From Alphaproteobacteria bacterium 65-37 (lineage in GTDB: Bacteria; Pseudomonadota; Alphaproteobacteria; Reyranellales; Reyranellaceae), in assembly GCA_001897995.1 (NCBI GenBank), contig MKRV01000031.1, positions 1-32,784 on the forward strand: a stretch of 32,784 nt of DNA. Direction: 5' to 3'. Both the position numbers and the translations under genes were made by a program. Below are positions 1 through 6,724 of this stretch, piece by piece (position 1 is the stretch's first letter; every line of letters starts with the position of its first letter). The notes beneath the pieces were generated by a model. That model was not told where the DNA came from. It did not search any database and saw only the letters and a program-made list of their open reading frames with translations.

Positions 1-1158
1 CACGCGGCCGCCATTGGCCAGAATGCGGGTGCCGTCGGACCCAGTGTTGTCAGCCTTCGTGCCGGCATGGAAAATCTGCACGCCCTCGACCTTGGCGGCG
101 GCATCTAGCCCGCGGATTTCGCTGCCCTTGGGATAGGCATCGGGATAGCCCTTGGTGGCGAGAATCACGGTGATTGCGGCGTCGTTGGACCAGCGCAGGT
201 CGAGATGGTTCAAGCCGCCGTCGACGCAGGCGAGCAGGGCGGGCACCAGGTCCGACTTCAGGCGCATCATCAGCACCTGGGTCTCGGGATCGCCGAAGCG
301 GCAATTGAACTCGACCAGCCGCGGCCCCTTCGCGTCGATCATCAGGCCGACATAGAGCACACCCTTGAACGGCGTGCCGGCCTTGGCCAGCGCGCGGACA
401 GTCGGCATCACGATCTCGTCCATGGTGCGCTTCTGCAGGGCGGCGTCGAAGATCGGCGCCGGCGAATAGGCGCCCATGCCGCCGGTGTTCGGCCCCGTGT
501 CGCCGTCGAAGGCGCGCTTGTGATCCTGCGCGCCGACCAGCGGCAGCACGTGCTCGCCGTCGCAGAGCGCGAAGAAGCTCGCCTCCTCGCCCTGCATGAA
601 CTCCTCGATCACCACCGAGGCGCCGGCCGCGCCGAAGCGGTTGCCGGCCAGCATGTCGCGCACTGCCTCGATCGCCTGGTCGACGGTCTCGGCCACGATC
701 ACACCCTTGCCGGCCGCCAGCCCGTCCGCCTTGACGACGATCGGTGCGCCTTGCGCGCGGATATAGGCCTCGGCCGCCGCGACGTCGGTGAAATGCTCGT
801 AGGCCGCCGTGGGGATGTTGTTCTCCCGGCACAGCGCCTTGGTGAAGCTCTTGGAGCCTTCGAGCCGGGCGGCAGCCTTCGAGGGTCCCCAGGCCTTGAT
901 GCCGGCTGCCGTGAATGCATCGACGATGCCTGCGACCAGCGGCGCGTCGGGCCCGACCACGACGAAGTCGATCTTCTCGCGCACCGCGAGCGCCACCTGA
1001 CCCGGGATGTCCTCAGCGCCGACATCGATGCATTCGGCAAGCTGCGCGATGCCGGCATTTCCCGGGGCGCAGAAGAGCTTGGTGCAAAGCGGCGAGGCGG
1101 CAATGGCCCAGCACAGCGCATGCTCACGACCGCCACCGCCGACAACGAGGATTCTCAT
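1..1158 (-). CDS. purD: Phosphoribosylamine-glycine ligase (GARS), C-terminus outside the window
   Basis: The product joins phosphoribosylamine to glycine using ATP, the second step of cytoplasmic purine synthesis. The protein opens with MRILVVGGGGREHAL, the signature N-terminal nucleotide-fold start of PurD. It then shows the ATP-grasp parts in order: GPDAPLV near residue 70, SKSFTK near 120, VVKADGLAAGKGV near 160, and GPNTGGMGAYSP followed by VEFNCRFGDPETQ. Only the last 40 or so residues of a roughly 425-residue family member are missing: 386 codons are present and the frame is still open at base 1 in the ...LANGGRV segment. The ATG at 1158 is the family start. The gene diverges from xseA, with a small antitoxin gene in between. 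Identity is essentially certain from the motifs. Confidence 0.97.
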   Translation of the reverse strand, partial: MRILVVGGGGREHALCWAIAASPLCTKLFCAPGNAGIAQLAECIDVGAEDIPGQVALAVREKIDFVVVGPDAPLVAGIVDAFTAAGIKAWGPSKAAARLEGSKSFTKALCRENNIPTAAYEHFTDVAAAEAYIRAQGAPIVVKADGLAAGKGVIVAETVDQAIEAVRDMLAGNRFGAAGASVVIEEFMQGEEASFFALCDGEHVLPLVGAQDHKRAFDGDTGPNTGGMGAYSPAPIFDAALQKRTMDEIVMPTVRALAKAGTPFKGVLYVGLMIDAKGPRLVEFNCRFGDPETQVLMMRLKSDLVPALLACVDGGLNHLDLRWSNDAAITVILATKGYPDAYPKGSEIRGLDAAAKVEGVQIFHAGTKADNTGSDGTRILANGGRV

Positions 1159-1237
1159 TTGTTAAGGCCTTGATCCAGCTTCACTTTTTGACAAAATGCC
1201 CATCGACAACAACGGCGGGCATCTTGCGCAATCGGCC

Positions 1238-1492
1238 ATGACTAAGACCATGACGGCCTCGGAGTGCAAGGCCAAGTTTCTGGACGTTCTGGATCAAGTG
1301 GGATCCAAGGGCGAACGAATCATCGTGACCAGGGACGGCAAGCCAATTGCCGAGATCATCCCCTTTGTCGAGAGGCCGGACTCGATCATTGGTGCTCTCA
1401 AGGGAGCCGTGACGATGATGGGAGATATTGAAGAGCCGACCGGCGAGGCATGGGAAGCGGTCGGGCACTGCAGGTCGCGCAGATCATCATAA
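1238..1492 (+). CDS. Orphan Phd/YefM-family antitoxin
   Basis: This 84-residue protein resembles the Phd/YefM ('prevent host death') antitoxins: MTASECKAKFLDVLDQV is the N-terminal DNA-binding and dimerisation segment, and GERIIVTRDGKPIAEIIPF is the conserved strand region. Such proteins repress their own operon and bind a partner toxin through the C-terminal tail. The expected tail (...GDIxxPxxxxWEA) is present, but eleven unrelated residues (GHCRSRRSS-type) follow it, as if the original stop had been lost. No PIN or RelE-type toxin follows: only about 95 bases separate the stop from xseA. The start at 1238 gives the usual family N-terminus; an in-frame ATG at 1196 would add 14 atypical residues. 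I infer a solitary antitoxin or the relic of a toxin-antitoxin pair inserted between purD and xseA. Confidence 0.8.
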   Translation: MTKTMTASECKAKFLDVLDQVGSKGERIIVTRDGKPIAEIIPFVERPDSIIGALKGAVTMMGDIEEPTGEAWEAVGHCRSRRSS

Positions 1493-1578
1493 TGAAGATC
1501 TCGATCGCTTTCGGCGTGGACGGTGCAAGGTCGTGCTGTGAAGACCTGTTGCTCGCCTGCCTCGATGCACCGGTGTAG
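1492..1578 (+). pseudogene. Possible remnant of the lost toxin reading frame
   Basis: A 28-codon frame (MKISIAFGVD... to ...LDAPV) starts at an ATG that overlaps the antitoxin stop as TAATG, exactly where a toxin gene of a type II pair would begin. It has no recognisable PIN, RelE or Doc motif. Its overlap-coupled position is the only support. It may be random sequence, or what is left after deletion of the toxin. Confidence 0.2.
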
Positions 1579-1587
1579 CGTCGCGCC

Positions 1588-3117
1588 ATGGAGCAAGAAG
1601 TAACCGACCGCGCTGTCTCGAACGTTCCGGAGTTTTCCGTCTCGGAACTCTCGTTTGCGCTGAAGCGCGAGATCGAGACGGCCTTTCCGCGCGTGCGGGT
1701 GCGCGGCGAGATCAGTCAGCCATCCTTTCCGCGTTCCGGCCACTGCTACTTTCGCCTGAAGGATGAGAACGCCGTGATCGACGGCGTCGCCTGGAAGGGC
1801 ACCCTGCCGCGGCTCGGCATCCGCATCGAGGAGGGGCTCGAGGTCATCGCCACCGGCAAGCTCACCACCTATGCCGGCTCGTCGCGCTACCAGATCATCG
1901 TCGACCGGCTGGAGCTTGCCGGCGAAGGCGCGCTGTTGAAGCTGCTGGAGGATCGCCGCAAGAAGCTGCAGGCCGAGGGCCTGTTCGATCCCGAGCGCAA
2001 GCAGCCCTTGCCCTTCCTGCCCGAGGTGGTGGGCGTCGTCACCTCGCCCTCGGGCGCGGTCATTCGCGACATCCTGCACCGGCTGTCCGATCGCTTCCCG
2101 CGGCACGTGCTGGTCTGGCCGGTCGCCGTGCAGGGCGAGAAGGCGGCCGCCGAAGTCGCGGCCGCCATCGCGGGCTTCAACCGGTTGCCCGAGGATGGGC
2201 CGATGCCGCGGCCCGACGTGCTGATCGTGGCGCGCGGCGGCGGCAGCCTGGAAGATCTCTGGGCCTTCAACGAGGAGATCGTGGTGCGTGCTGCGGCCGC
2301 CTCCGAGATCCCGCTGATCTCGGCCGTCGGCCACGAGACTGACACCACCCTGATCGACTTCGCCTCGGACCGCCGCGCGCCGACGCCGACCGCGGCGGCC
2401 GAAATGGCCGTGCCGGTGCGCGCCGACCTCATGGCCGAGACCCTGGACTACGCCACGCGGCTGGTCGGCGGTGTGAATCGCCTGCTGCGCGAGTCCGCCG
2501 TCGAACTGGCCGGGCTGGCGCGCGGGCTGGGCGATCCGCGCCGCCTGATCGAGGAACGCCAGCAGCGTCTCGATGTCAGTGGCGAACGTTTGGCGCACGC
2601 GACCCGTCAACTGGTCGAGCGCCGCGCCCAGGCGCTGGCGGCAGCGCGGCTGCTGCAGCCCAATGCCGTGATCGCCGCCAAGGAGCAGATGCTCGCCGCC
2701 GAATCGCGGGCGCTGCGCAGTGCCATGGAGCGCTTCAAGGGCGACACGTTGCAGAAGATCGAGCGCACCGCCGATCGGCTGGCGCAGAACGCCGACCGCC
2801 TGAAGCGCCATTCCGACGATCTGCTGCGGCGCGGCGGCGAGAGGATCGACCAGCTCGGCAAATTGCTGGAGAGCTACTCCTTCCACTCCGTGCTCAATCG
2901 TGGCTTCGCGCTGGTGCGCGACCAGGACGGCCATCCGGTGCTGGCGGCGGCCGGCACCAGCGCCGGCCAGACGATCAGCATCGAGTTCGCCGACGGCCGC
3001 GTCGGCGCCAGGGTCACCGACGGCGCCGGCCGGTCGACGCCATCGCCCGCACCTTCCGTTGCACCGGCACCGCGCCGGCGCGACGGCGGCAGCGGCAATC
3101 AGGGGTCGCTGTTGTAG
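1588..3117 (+). CDS. xseA: Exodeoxyribonuclease VII large subunit
   Basis: XseA is the catalytic subunit of exonuclease VII, which degrades single-stranded DNA from both ends together with several copies of the small subunit XseB. The 509-residue protein has the family plan. An OB-fold covers about residues 12-110 (FSVSELSFALKREIE, VRGEIS, GHCYFRLKD). The nuclease domain covers about 115-320, with VVTSPSGAVIRDI, ILIVARGGGSLEDLWAFN-type and SAVGHETDTTLIDFASDRRAPTP motifs. A long Arg/Glu-rich helical region follows, ending in SYSFHSVLNRGFALV. The last 30 residues are a Pro/Arg-rich tail typical of longer alphaproteobacterial homologues. The ATG at 1588 places the OB-fold correctly. No xseB is in the window. 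Confidence 0.97.
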   Translation: MEQEVTDRAVSNVPEFSVSELSFALKREIETAFPRVRVRGEISQPSFPRSGHCYFRLKDENAVIDGVAWKGTLPRLGIRIEEGLEVIATGKLTTYAGSSRYQIIVDRLELAGEGALLKLLEDRRKKLQAEGLFDPERKQPLPFLPEVVGVVTSPSGAVIRDILHRLSDRFPRHVLVWPVAVQGEKAAAEVAAAIAGFNRLPEDGPMPRPDVLIVARGGGSLEDLWAFNEEIVVRAAAASEIPLISAVGHETDTTLIDFASDRRAPTPTAAAEMAVPVRADLMAETLDYATRLVGGVNRLLRESAVELAGLARGLGDPRRLIEERQQRLDVSGERLAHATRQLVERRAQALAAARLLQPNAVIAAKEQMLAAESRALRSAMERFKGDTLQKIERTADRLAQNADRLKRHSDDLLRRGGERIDQLGKLLESYSFHSVLNRGFALVRDQDGHPVLAAAGTSAGQTISIEFADGRVGARVTDGAGRSTPSPAPSVAPAPRRRDGGSGNQGSLL

Positions 3118-3137
3118 GTGTCGTGAGGCTTTGAAGT

Positions 3138-3161
3138 TCCTCCCCATTCGAATGGGGAGGA
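3138..3161. repeat. 24-bp perfect palindrome, half-unit of the CCTCCCCATT repeat family
   Basis: The arms TCCTCCCCATTC and GAATGGGGAGGA are perfect complements with no loop. The core CCTCCCCATT/AATGGGGAGG recurs twice between 13136 and 13287. It lies in the 70-base gap between xseA and the RraA-like gene, close enough to the downstream ribosome-binding region that it could act as an RNA hairpin. Confidence 0.8.
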
Positions 3162-3187
3162 GAAGGATGCGTAAGGGAGGAAAAGGA

Positions 3188-3919
3188 ATGACCACCGAGC
3201 CGCTCTCGGCCGAGACGATCAAGAACTTCATGTATGCCAGTACCGCGACCGTCTCCATGCAGATGCTGAAGCGCGGCTTTCGCAACACGGCAGTGAGCGG
3301 CGTGCGGCCGCTCAATCCCAAGGCGACGCGCATGGTGGGACCGGCCTATACGCTGCGCTACGTGCCGGGCCGCGAGGATCTCGACAAGCCGCCGTCGCCC
3401 AACGATCCGCCGCACGCGCAGAACAAGGCGATCGAGGAGACGCCGGCCGGCCATGTGCTGGTGATCGGCACCGAGGGCAACCTGCGCTCCGGCACCCTGG
3501 GCGATATCCTGGCGCTGCGCCTCAAGGTGCGCGGCGTCGCCGGCGTGCTGAGCGATGGCGGCATGCGCGACACGCCGGTGATCGGCAACTTCGATTTCCC
3601 GGTCTACTGCGTGGCGCCGGCCGCGCCGCCCAGCATGAATCATCTCCATCCCGTCGAAGTGCAGACGCCGGTCGGCATCTGCGGCGTCGCGGTCTATCCC
3701 GGCGACGTGATCGTGGCCGATGGCGACGGCGCCATCGTCGTGCCGCGCCATCTCGCCGACGAGGTGGCGCGCGACTCCTTCGAGCAGGAACGGCTGGAGA
3801 AGTTCGTGGCGATCCGTGTGGGGCAGGGCAAGCCGATCAAGGGCACCTATCCGCCGAACGACGAAACCAAGAAGCTCTACCAGGAATGGATCAAGGCCGG
3901 CGAACCCGCAGGGGGTTGA
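3188..3919 (+). CDS. RraA-like / HMG-CHA aldolase family protein
   Basis: This 243-residue protein belongs to the RraA-like superfamily. Members include class II pyruvate aldolases acting on 4-hydroxy-4-methyl-2-oxoglutarate or carboxy-hydroxy-oxoadipate, and RNase E inhibitors (RraA itself). The signature region GTLGDILALRLKVRGVAGVL is followed by SDGGMRD, which supplies the Arg and Asp used for substrate and metal binding in the aldolases. GDVIVADGDGAIVVP is the second conserved block. The C-terminal KGTYPPNDETKKLYQEW extension is typical of the metabolic subgroup rather than of E. coli RraA, so an aldolase or decarboxylase role is more likely than RNase control. The ATG at 3188 follows AAGGGAGGAAAAGG, a strong ribosome-binding site. 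Confidence 0.85.
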   Translation: MTTEPLSAETIKNFMYASTATVSMQMLKRGFRNTAVSGVRPLNPKATRMVGPAYTLRYVPGREDLDKPPSPNDPPHAQNKAIEETPAGHVLVIGTEGNLRSGTLGDILALRLKVRGVAGVLSDGGMRDTPVIGNFDFPVYCVAPAAPPSMNHLHPVEVQTPVGICGVAVYPGDVIVADGDGAIVVPRHLADEVARDSFEQERLEKFVAIRVGQGKPIKGTYPPNDETKKLYQEWIKAGEPAGG

Positions 3920-3942
3920 GGCCGGCGGCTGAGGAGGGGACG

Positions 3943-4377
3943 ATGCGTAGGATACTCGTCGCGCTGCTGTTGCCGTTCGTGATGGCGGCTTGCCAATCCT
4001 CGACGGTGGCGATGGCGCCGCCAGGTCAGGATGCCGCCGGCAAGCAGTTCAACCCGCCGCCGCCCGGCACGGCCGCGGTCTATTTCTACAATCCTGCGGC
4101 GGCCAGCCCGGTGCTCAACGTGTCGGTCGACGGACTCTATATCGGCCAGCTCGGCACGCAGACCTGGATGCGTGCCGAGATCAACGCCGGCCATCACGTA
4201 TTCCGATGCCGCGGCGGTAATTCGGGCAACGGCATCTGGCTCAACCTGGCGCCTGGCCAGATCCGCTTCATCGACGTGCAGATGCTGCCCGGCCAGTATG
4301 TCTGCACCATTCGCGAGACTGGCCCCGACGTCGGCCGCGCCAGCGTCCTGAACGGCAGCCGCGCGCTGCAGCAATAG
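3943..4377 (+). CDS. Small lipoprotein, DUF2846-like
   Basis: This is a 144-residue predicted lipoprotein. The N-terminus MRRILVALLLPFVMAAC has a short basic start, a hydrophobic stretch and a lipobox ending in Cys17. A Pro-rich linker follows, then a compact beta-rich domain (AAVYFYNP, VSVDGLYIGQLG, INAGHHVF, LAPGQIRFIDVQ). This arrangement resembles DUF2846 proteins, where a short beta-sandwich carries 'YVYRP', 'DGxxVG' and 'PGxH' elements. The role of that family is unknown to me; an envelope location is the inference. The ATG at 3943 follows GAGGAGGGG. The gene lies 23 bases after the RraA-like gene on the same strand and may be cotranscribed with it, with no functional link evident. Confidence 0.8.
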   Translation: MRRILVALLLPFVMAACQSSTVAMAPPGQDAAGKQFNPPPPGTAAVYFYNPAAASPVLNVSVDGLYIGQLGTQTWMRAEINAGHHVFRCRGGNSGNGIWLNLAPGQIRFIDVQMLPGQYVCTIRETGPDVGRASVLNGSRALQQ

Positions 4378-4424
4378 ACACAGCGCCATCGGCCACGAAC
4401 CGACGTCACGCAGCCACACAAATG

Positions 4425-4496
4425 GTGTCATCCCGAGGCGAAGCCGAGGGACCTATACGGATCAGTAAAGGTCCCTCACTTCGTTCGGGATGACAC
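4425..4496. repeat. Palindromic TCATCCCGA-type intergenic repeat, possible bidirectional terminator
   Basis: A 72-base inverted repeat starts GTGTCATCCCGA and ends TCGGGATGACAC. The inner stems GAGGGACCT and AGGTCCCTC flank a 14-base AT-rich loop. The arms are 30 and 28 bases with a few mismatches in GGCGAAGCC versus ACGAAGT. It lies between two convergent genes, so it could terminate both. Repeats with this TCATCCCGA...GAGGGACCT pattern are familiar from other alphaproteobacterial chromosomes. Confidence 0.8.
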
Positions 4497-4535
4497 GATT
4501 GTTGTAACCGGCAGCGCGACGACACCGATTTTACC

Positions 4536-4913
4536 CTACGCCTCATCCCCATAAGGTTTCGTGATCAACTCCATCAGATGGCCGGCCGGGTCCTCGAAGT
4601 AGACGCCGCGGCCGCCATAGAGCGTGTTGATCTCGCCCGGGCCGCTCTTGTTGGGGCGGGCATAGAAGGCGACGCCAGCCTCCTTGATCTTGGTGAAGGC
4701 GCTGTCGAACTCGGCGTCGCTCACCAGGAAGGCGTAGTGCTGCGTGCGCACGTCCTGCGAGGTGACGAAATCCAGGGTGACGCCGTTGCCGGTCCTCACC
4801 GGCCGGAACGGGCCCCACGGCGCTTCGGCCTGGACACCCAGCAGACCGGCGAGGAACTCGGCCGAGATGTCCTTGTCCCTGGCGGGGATGATGATGTGGT
4901 TGAGGTCGGCCAT
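4536..4913 (-). CDS. VOC-family (glyoxalase/bleomycin-resistance fold) protein
   Basis: The 125-residue protein has the paired beta-alpha-beta-beta-beta units of vicinal-oxygen-chelate enzymes. It starts MADLNHIIIPARD, where His6 is the first expected metal ligand. TQHYAFLVSD supplies His59, and the GVYFEDPAGHLMELIT block supplies Glu115. Those three residues match a typical VOC metal site. The substrate cannot be read from sequence; glyoxalase, dioxygenase and thiol-transferase members share this outline. The start at 4913 gives the canonical N-terminus. The gene diverges from the iron-regulated sigma factor and shares its 109-base upstream region, so partial co-regulation is possible but not shown. 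Confidence 0.85.
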   Translation of the reverse strand: MADLNHIIIPARDKDISAEFLAGLLGVQAEAPWGPFRPVRTGNGVTLDFVTSQDVRTQHYAFLVSDAEFDSAFTKIKEAGVAFYARPNKSGPGEINTLYGGRGVYFEDPAGHLMELITKPYGDEA

Positions 4914-4949
4914 GGACTGAACGTAGGCGTCGCGCCGGCCGGTTCAATG

Positions 4950-4978
4950 TTGCCGAGCTATGGTCCTGTGCCTATAAA
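4950..4978 (+). promoter_or_regulatory. Sigma70-type promoter of the ECF sigma gene
   Basis: TTGCCG (4950-4955) and TATAAA (4973-4978) are separated by exactly 17 bases, close to the housekeeping consensus TTGACA-17-TATAAT. Transcription would start near 4985, about 38 bases before the GTG start of the sigma factor and inside the Fur-like palindrome. Confidence 0.6.
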
Positions 4979-4983
4979 GATAT

Positions 4984-4998
4984 TGCGAATAGTTCGCA
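4984..4998. promoter_or_regulatory. Candidate Fur-family operator over the sigma-factor promoter
   Basis: TGCGAATAGTTCGCA is a 15-base palindrome with perfect TGCGAA/TTCGCA arms and a 3-base centre. It fits the TGC-N9-GCA outline of alphaproteobacterial Fur/Mur sites as I recall them. It covers the predicted transcription start of the ECF sigma gene, where repressor binding would block transcription under iron-replete conditions. Confidence 0.5.
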
Positions 4999-5022
4999 TT
5001 CTCTGGGGAGCGTTATCCGCAC

Positions 5023-5535
5023 GTGAGTCCGGGAGAGGCAACCCTTGCCCTCTACATGGCCCATCGCCGCGAGCTGGTGAACTACGCCAGTGGCATCGTG
5101 GGAGACAGGGCGCGCGCCGAGGACGTCGTGCAGGAGGCTTACCTCCGCTTCTCCGAGGCGACGGCGCGTCGGCTGCTTGAGGAGCCGCTGGGCTACCTCT
5201 ATCGCATCGTGCGCAATCTGGCGCTCGACGGCCGGCGCCGGCAGGCCCACGAGGAGCGGTTCCTGTCGCCGGCCGAGGCGGTCGATCTCAGTCAGGCGGC
5301 GGAAGCCCGGCCCTCGCCGGAAACCGAAGCCGTCGACCGCGACGAGCTGCAGCTTGTGATGGCGGCTCTCGCCGAGTTGCCGGAGCGCACGCGGCTGGCG
5401 CTCGAGATGCACCGCTTCGGCGGCCTCAAGCTGCGCGAGATCGCCGAGCGCCTCGGCATTTCGGTGACCTTGGCCCACGCACTCGTCGCCGAGGCCGTGG
5501 AACATTGCCGCGCCTGCCTGCGCCGTATTTCCTGA
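5023..5535 (+). CDS. FecI-type ECF RNA polymerase sigma factor
   Basis: A 170-residue group 4 sigma factor of the iron-starvation (FecI-like) type. Region 2 spans about residues 8-75 (RRELVNYASGIVGDRARAEDVVQEAYLR, then the LGYLYRIVRNLALDGRRR core contact). Region 4 spans about 108-160 (LPERTRLALEMHRFGGLKLREIAERLGISVT), the helix-turn-helix that reads the -35 element. FecI-type factors wait on FecR for activity and transcribe a TonB-dependent receptor. The next two genes are exactly such a regulator and receptor. The start is a GTG at 5023; no upstream ATG keeps the frame. Transcription probably comes from the sigma70 promoter at 4950-4978, with Fur control at 4984-4998. Confidence 0.92.
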   Translation: MSPGEATLALYMAHRRELVNYASGIVGDRARAEDVVQEAYLRFSEATARRLLEEPLGYLYRIVRNLALDGRRRQAHEERFLSPAEAVDLSQAAEARPSPETEAVDRDELQLVMAALAELPERTRLALEMHRFGGLKLREIAERLGISVTLAHALVAEAVEHCRACLRRIS

Positions 5536-5562
5536 GCCCCAATTTCCGAGTCCTACTCCGCT

Positions 5563-5587
5563 GAAAAACTGTCGTATCTGTGCGTCT
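5563..5587 (+). promoter_or_regulatory. Candidate FecI-type promoter for fecR
   Basis: GAAAAA (5563-5568), 14 bases, then CGTCT (5583-5587). The same GAAAAA-N14-CGT arrangement recurs in front of the receptor gene at 6621-6645. The A-rich -35 and CGT -10 pattern resembles the TAAAT-N16/17-CGT promoters known for the related factor PvdS. It ends about 43 bases before the fecR start. Confidence 0.45.
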
Positions 5588-5629
5588 ATTGAAGAGGAGC
5601 CCCCGTTCGGGGAGGCGCTACGGAGTGGG

Positions 5630-6622
5630 ATGGCGGAGCCAAGCGACAGCGCAGAGCGGCGTGCGTCGAAGGAAGCGACGGACTGGCTGATCGCCCTGCG
5701 CGACGATCCGGACGATGCTGCCCTGCAGGCCCGCTTCGAGGCCTGGCATGACGCCAGTCCGGCCCATGCGATGGCCTGGTCCGAGATCCGGCACGTCGAT
5801 GGGGTGATCGGCCATGCCCGACCGGCAGCGCCCCTTTCACCGCCGAGCCCCGTCAGGCTGGAGGGCCATCGCAAGCGCCGCCGACTGCGTGCCCGGCTCG
5901 GGGTGGGCGCGCTGGCGGCGGTCGCGGCCTGCCTGATCCTGGTCTTCGCGCCCGGCGTCCTGTTGCAATTGCGCGCCTCGCACCTCACAGCGGCCGCCGA
6001 AATCCGCGCCGTGCAGCTCGAGGACGGCAGCGTCGTCCAGCTGGGACCGGCCAGCGCCATCGACGTCGCTTTCGACTCCGGCCAGCGGCGCGTGCTTCTC
6101 CTGAAGGGTGAGGCCTTCTTCGAGGTCAGGCCAGATACCGCGCGGCCCTTCGTGGTGCAGAGCGGCGAAGTGAGGACGACCGTGGTCGGCACTGCCTTCG
6201 ACGTGCGCCTGACCGACAACGCGACCCATGTCGCGGTGCGTTCGGGCGTCGTGCAAGTGGCGTTCGACGCGGCGACACCGCCGGTGCGCGAGGAACTCAC
6301 GGCCGGCGACATGCTACGCGTCGGCACAAGCGGACCGACGGCCGGGCAGGTGAAGCGCGGGCATGGCGCGCCCGACGAGGTTGCCGCCTGGCTCGGCGGC
6401 CAGATCGTGGCCCGTGACCGCTCGGTTGCCGACATCGTCGACGAACTCAGGCGTTACCATCGTGGTGCCGTGGTCATCGCCGACGATGGCCTGGCCCGCG
6501 AACGCGTGACCGGCGTCTACAATCTCGCCGATCCATTGGCCGCCCTGCGCGCCGTCGCCAGTGCGCACGCCGCCACCGTTCGCGAGATGACACCCTGGCT
6601 GGTGGTGATCTCGCGCCACTGA
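5630..6622 (+). CDS. FecR-family transmembrane sigma regulator
   Basis: This 330-residue inner-membrane protein carries the receptor signal to the ECF sigma factor. The cytoplasmic anti-sigma part is residues 10-57 (KEATDWLIALRDDP, FEAWHDASPAHAMAW), typical of the DUF4880 segment of FecR. A basic patch RKRRRLRAR precedes one membrane helix at about 88-112. The periplasmic FecR domain (about 120-215) has the expected order: VQLEDGSVVQLGPASAI, VLLLKGEAFFEV, RPFVVQSGEVRTTVVGTAFDVR and VAVRSGVVQV. A C-terminal secretin-like segment (VADIVDELRRY..VTGVYNLADPLAALRAVA) would contact the receptor's STN domain. Its 95-base separation from the sigma gene holds its own candidate promoter. Confidence 0.93.
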   Translation: MAEPSDSAERRASKEATDWLIALRDDPDDAALQARFEAWHDASPAHAMAWSEIRHVDGVIGHARPAAPLSPPSPVRLEGHRKRRRLRARLGVGALAAVAACLILVFAPGVLLQLRASHLTAAAEIRAVQLEDGSVVQLGPASAIDVAFDSGQRRVLLLKGEAFFEVRPDTARPFVVQSGEVRTTVVGTAFDVRLTDNATHVAVRSGVVQVAFDAATPPVREELTAGDMLRVGTSGPTAGQVKRGHGAPDEVAAWLGGQIVARDRSVADIVDELRRYHRGAVVIADDGLARERVTGVYNLADPLAALRAVASAHAATVREMTPWLVVISRH

Positions 6623-6645
6623 AAAAAATCGGACCCCGTTCGTTG
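6621..6645 (+). promoter_or_regulatory. Candidate FecI-type promoter for the TonB-dependent receptor
   Basis: GAAAAA (6621-6626), 14 bases, then CGTTG (6641-6645). This is the same spacing as the element upstream of fecR. It overlaps the fecR stop codon and lies 80 bases upstream of the receptor start. Confidence 0.4.
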
Positions 6646-6724
6646 ACTCGACAGGGGCCAGTCGAACTAGCAGCCGCATCACAGGGCGATTCCCCGCTTT
6701 CCACAGGGATTCCGGGATTCTGCA

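Noticed and set aside
1294..3333. A 679-codon minus-strand frame across xseA and the antitoxin
   Set aside because: Its translation is low-complexity and lacks motifs, while xseA on the other strand is unmistakable.
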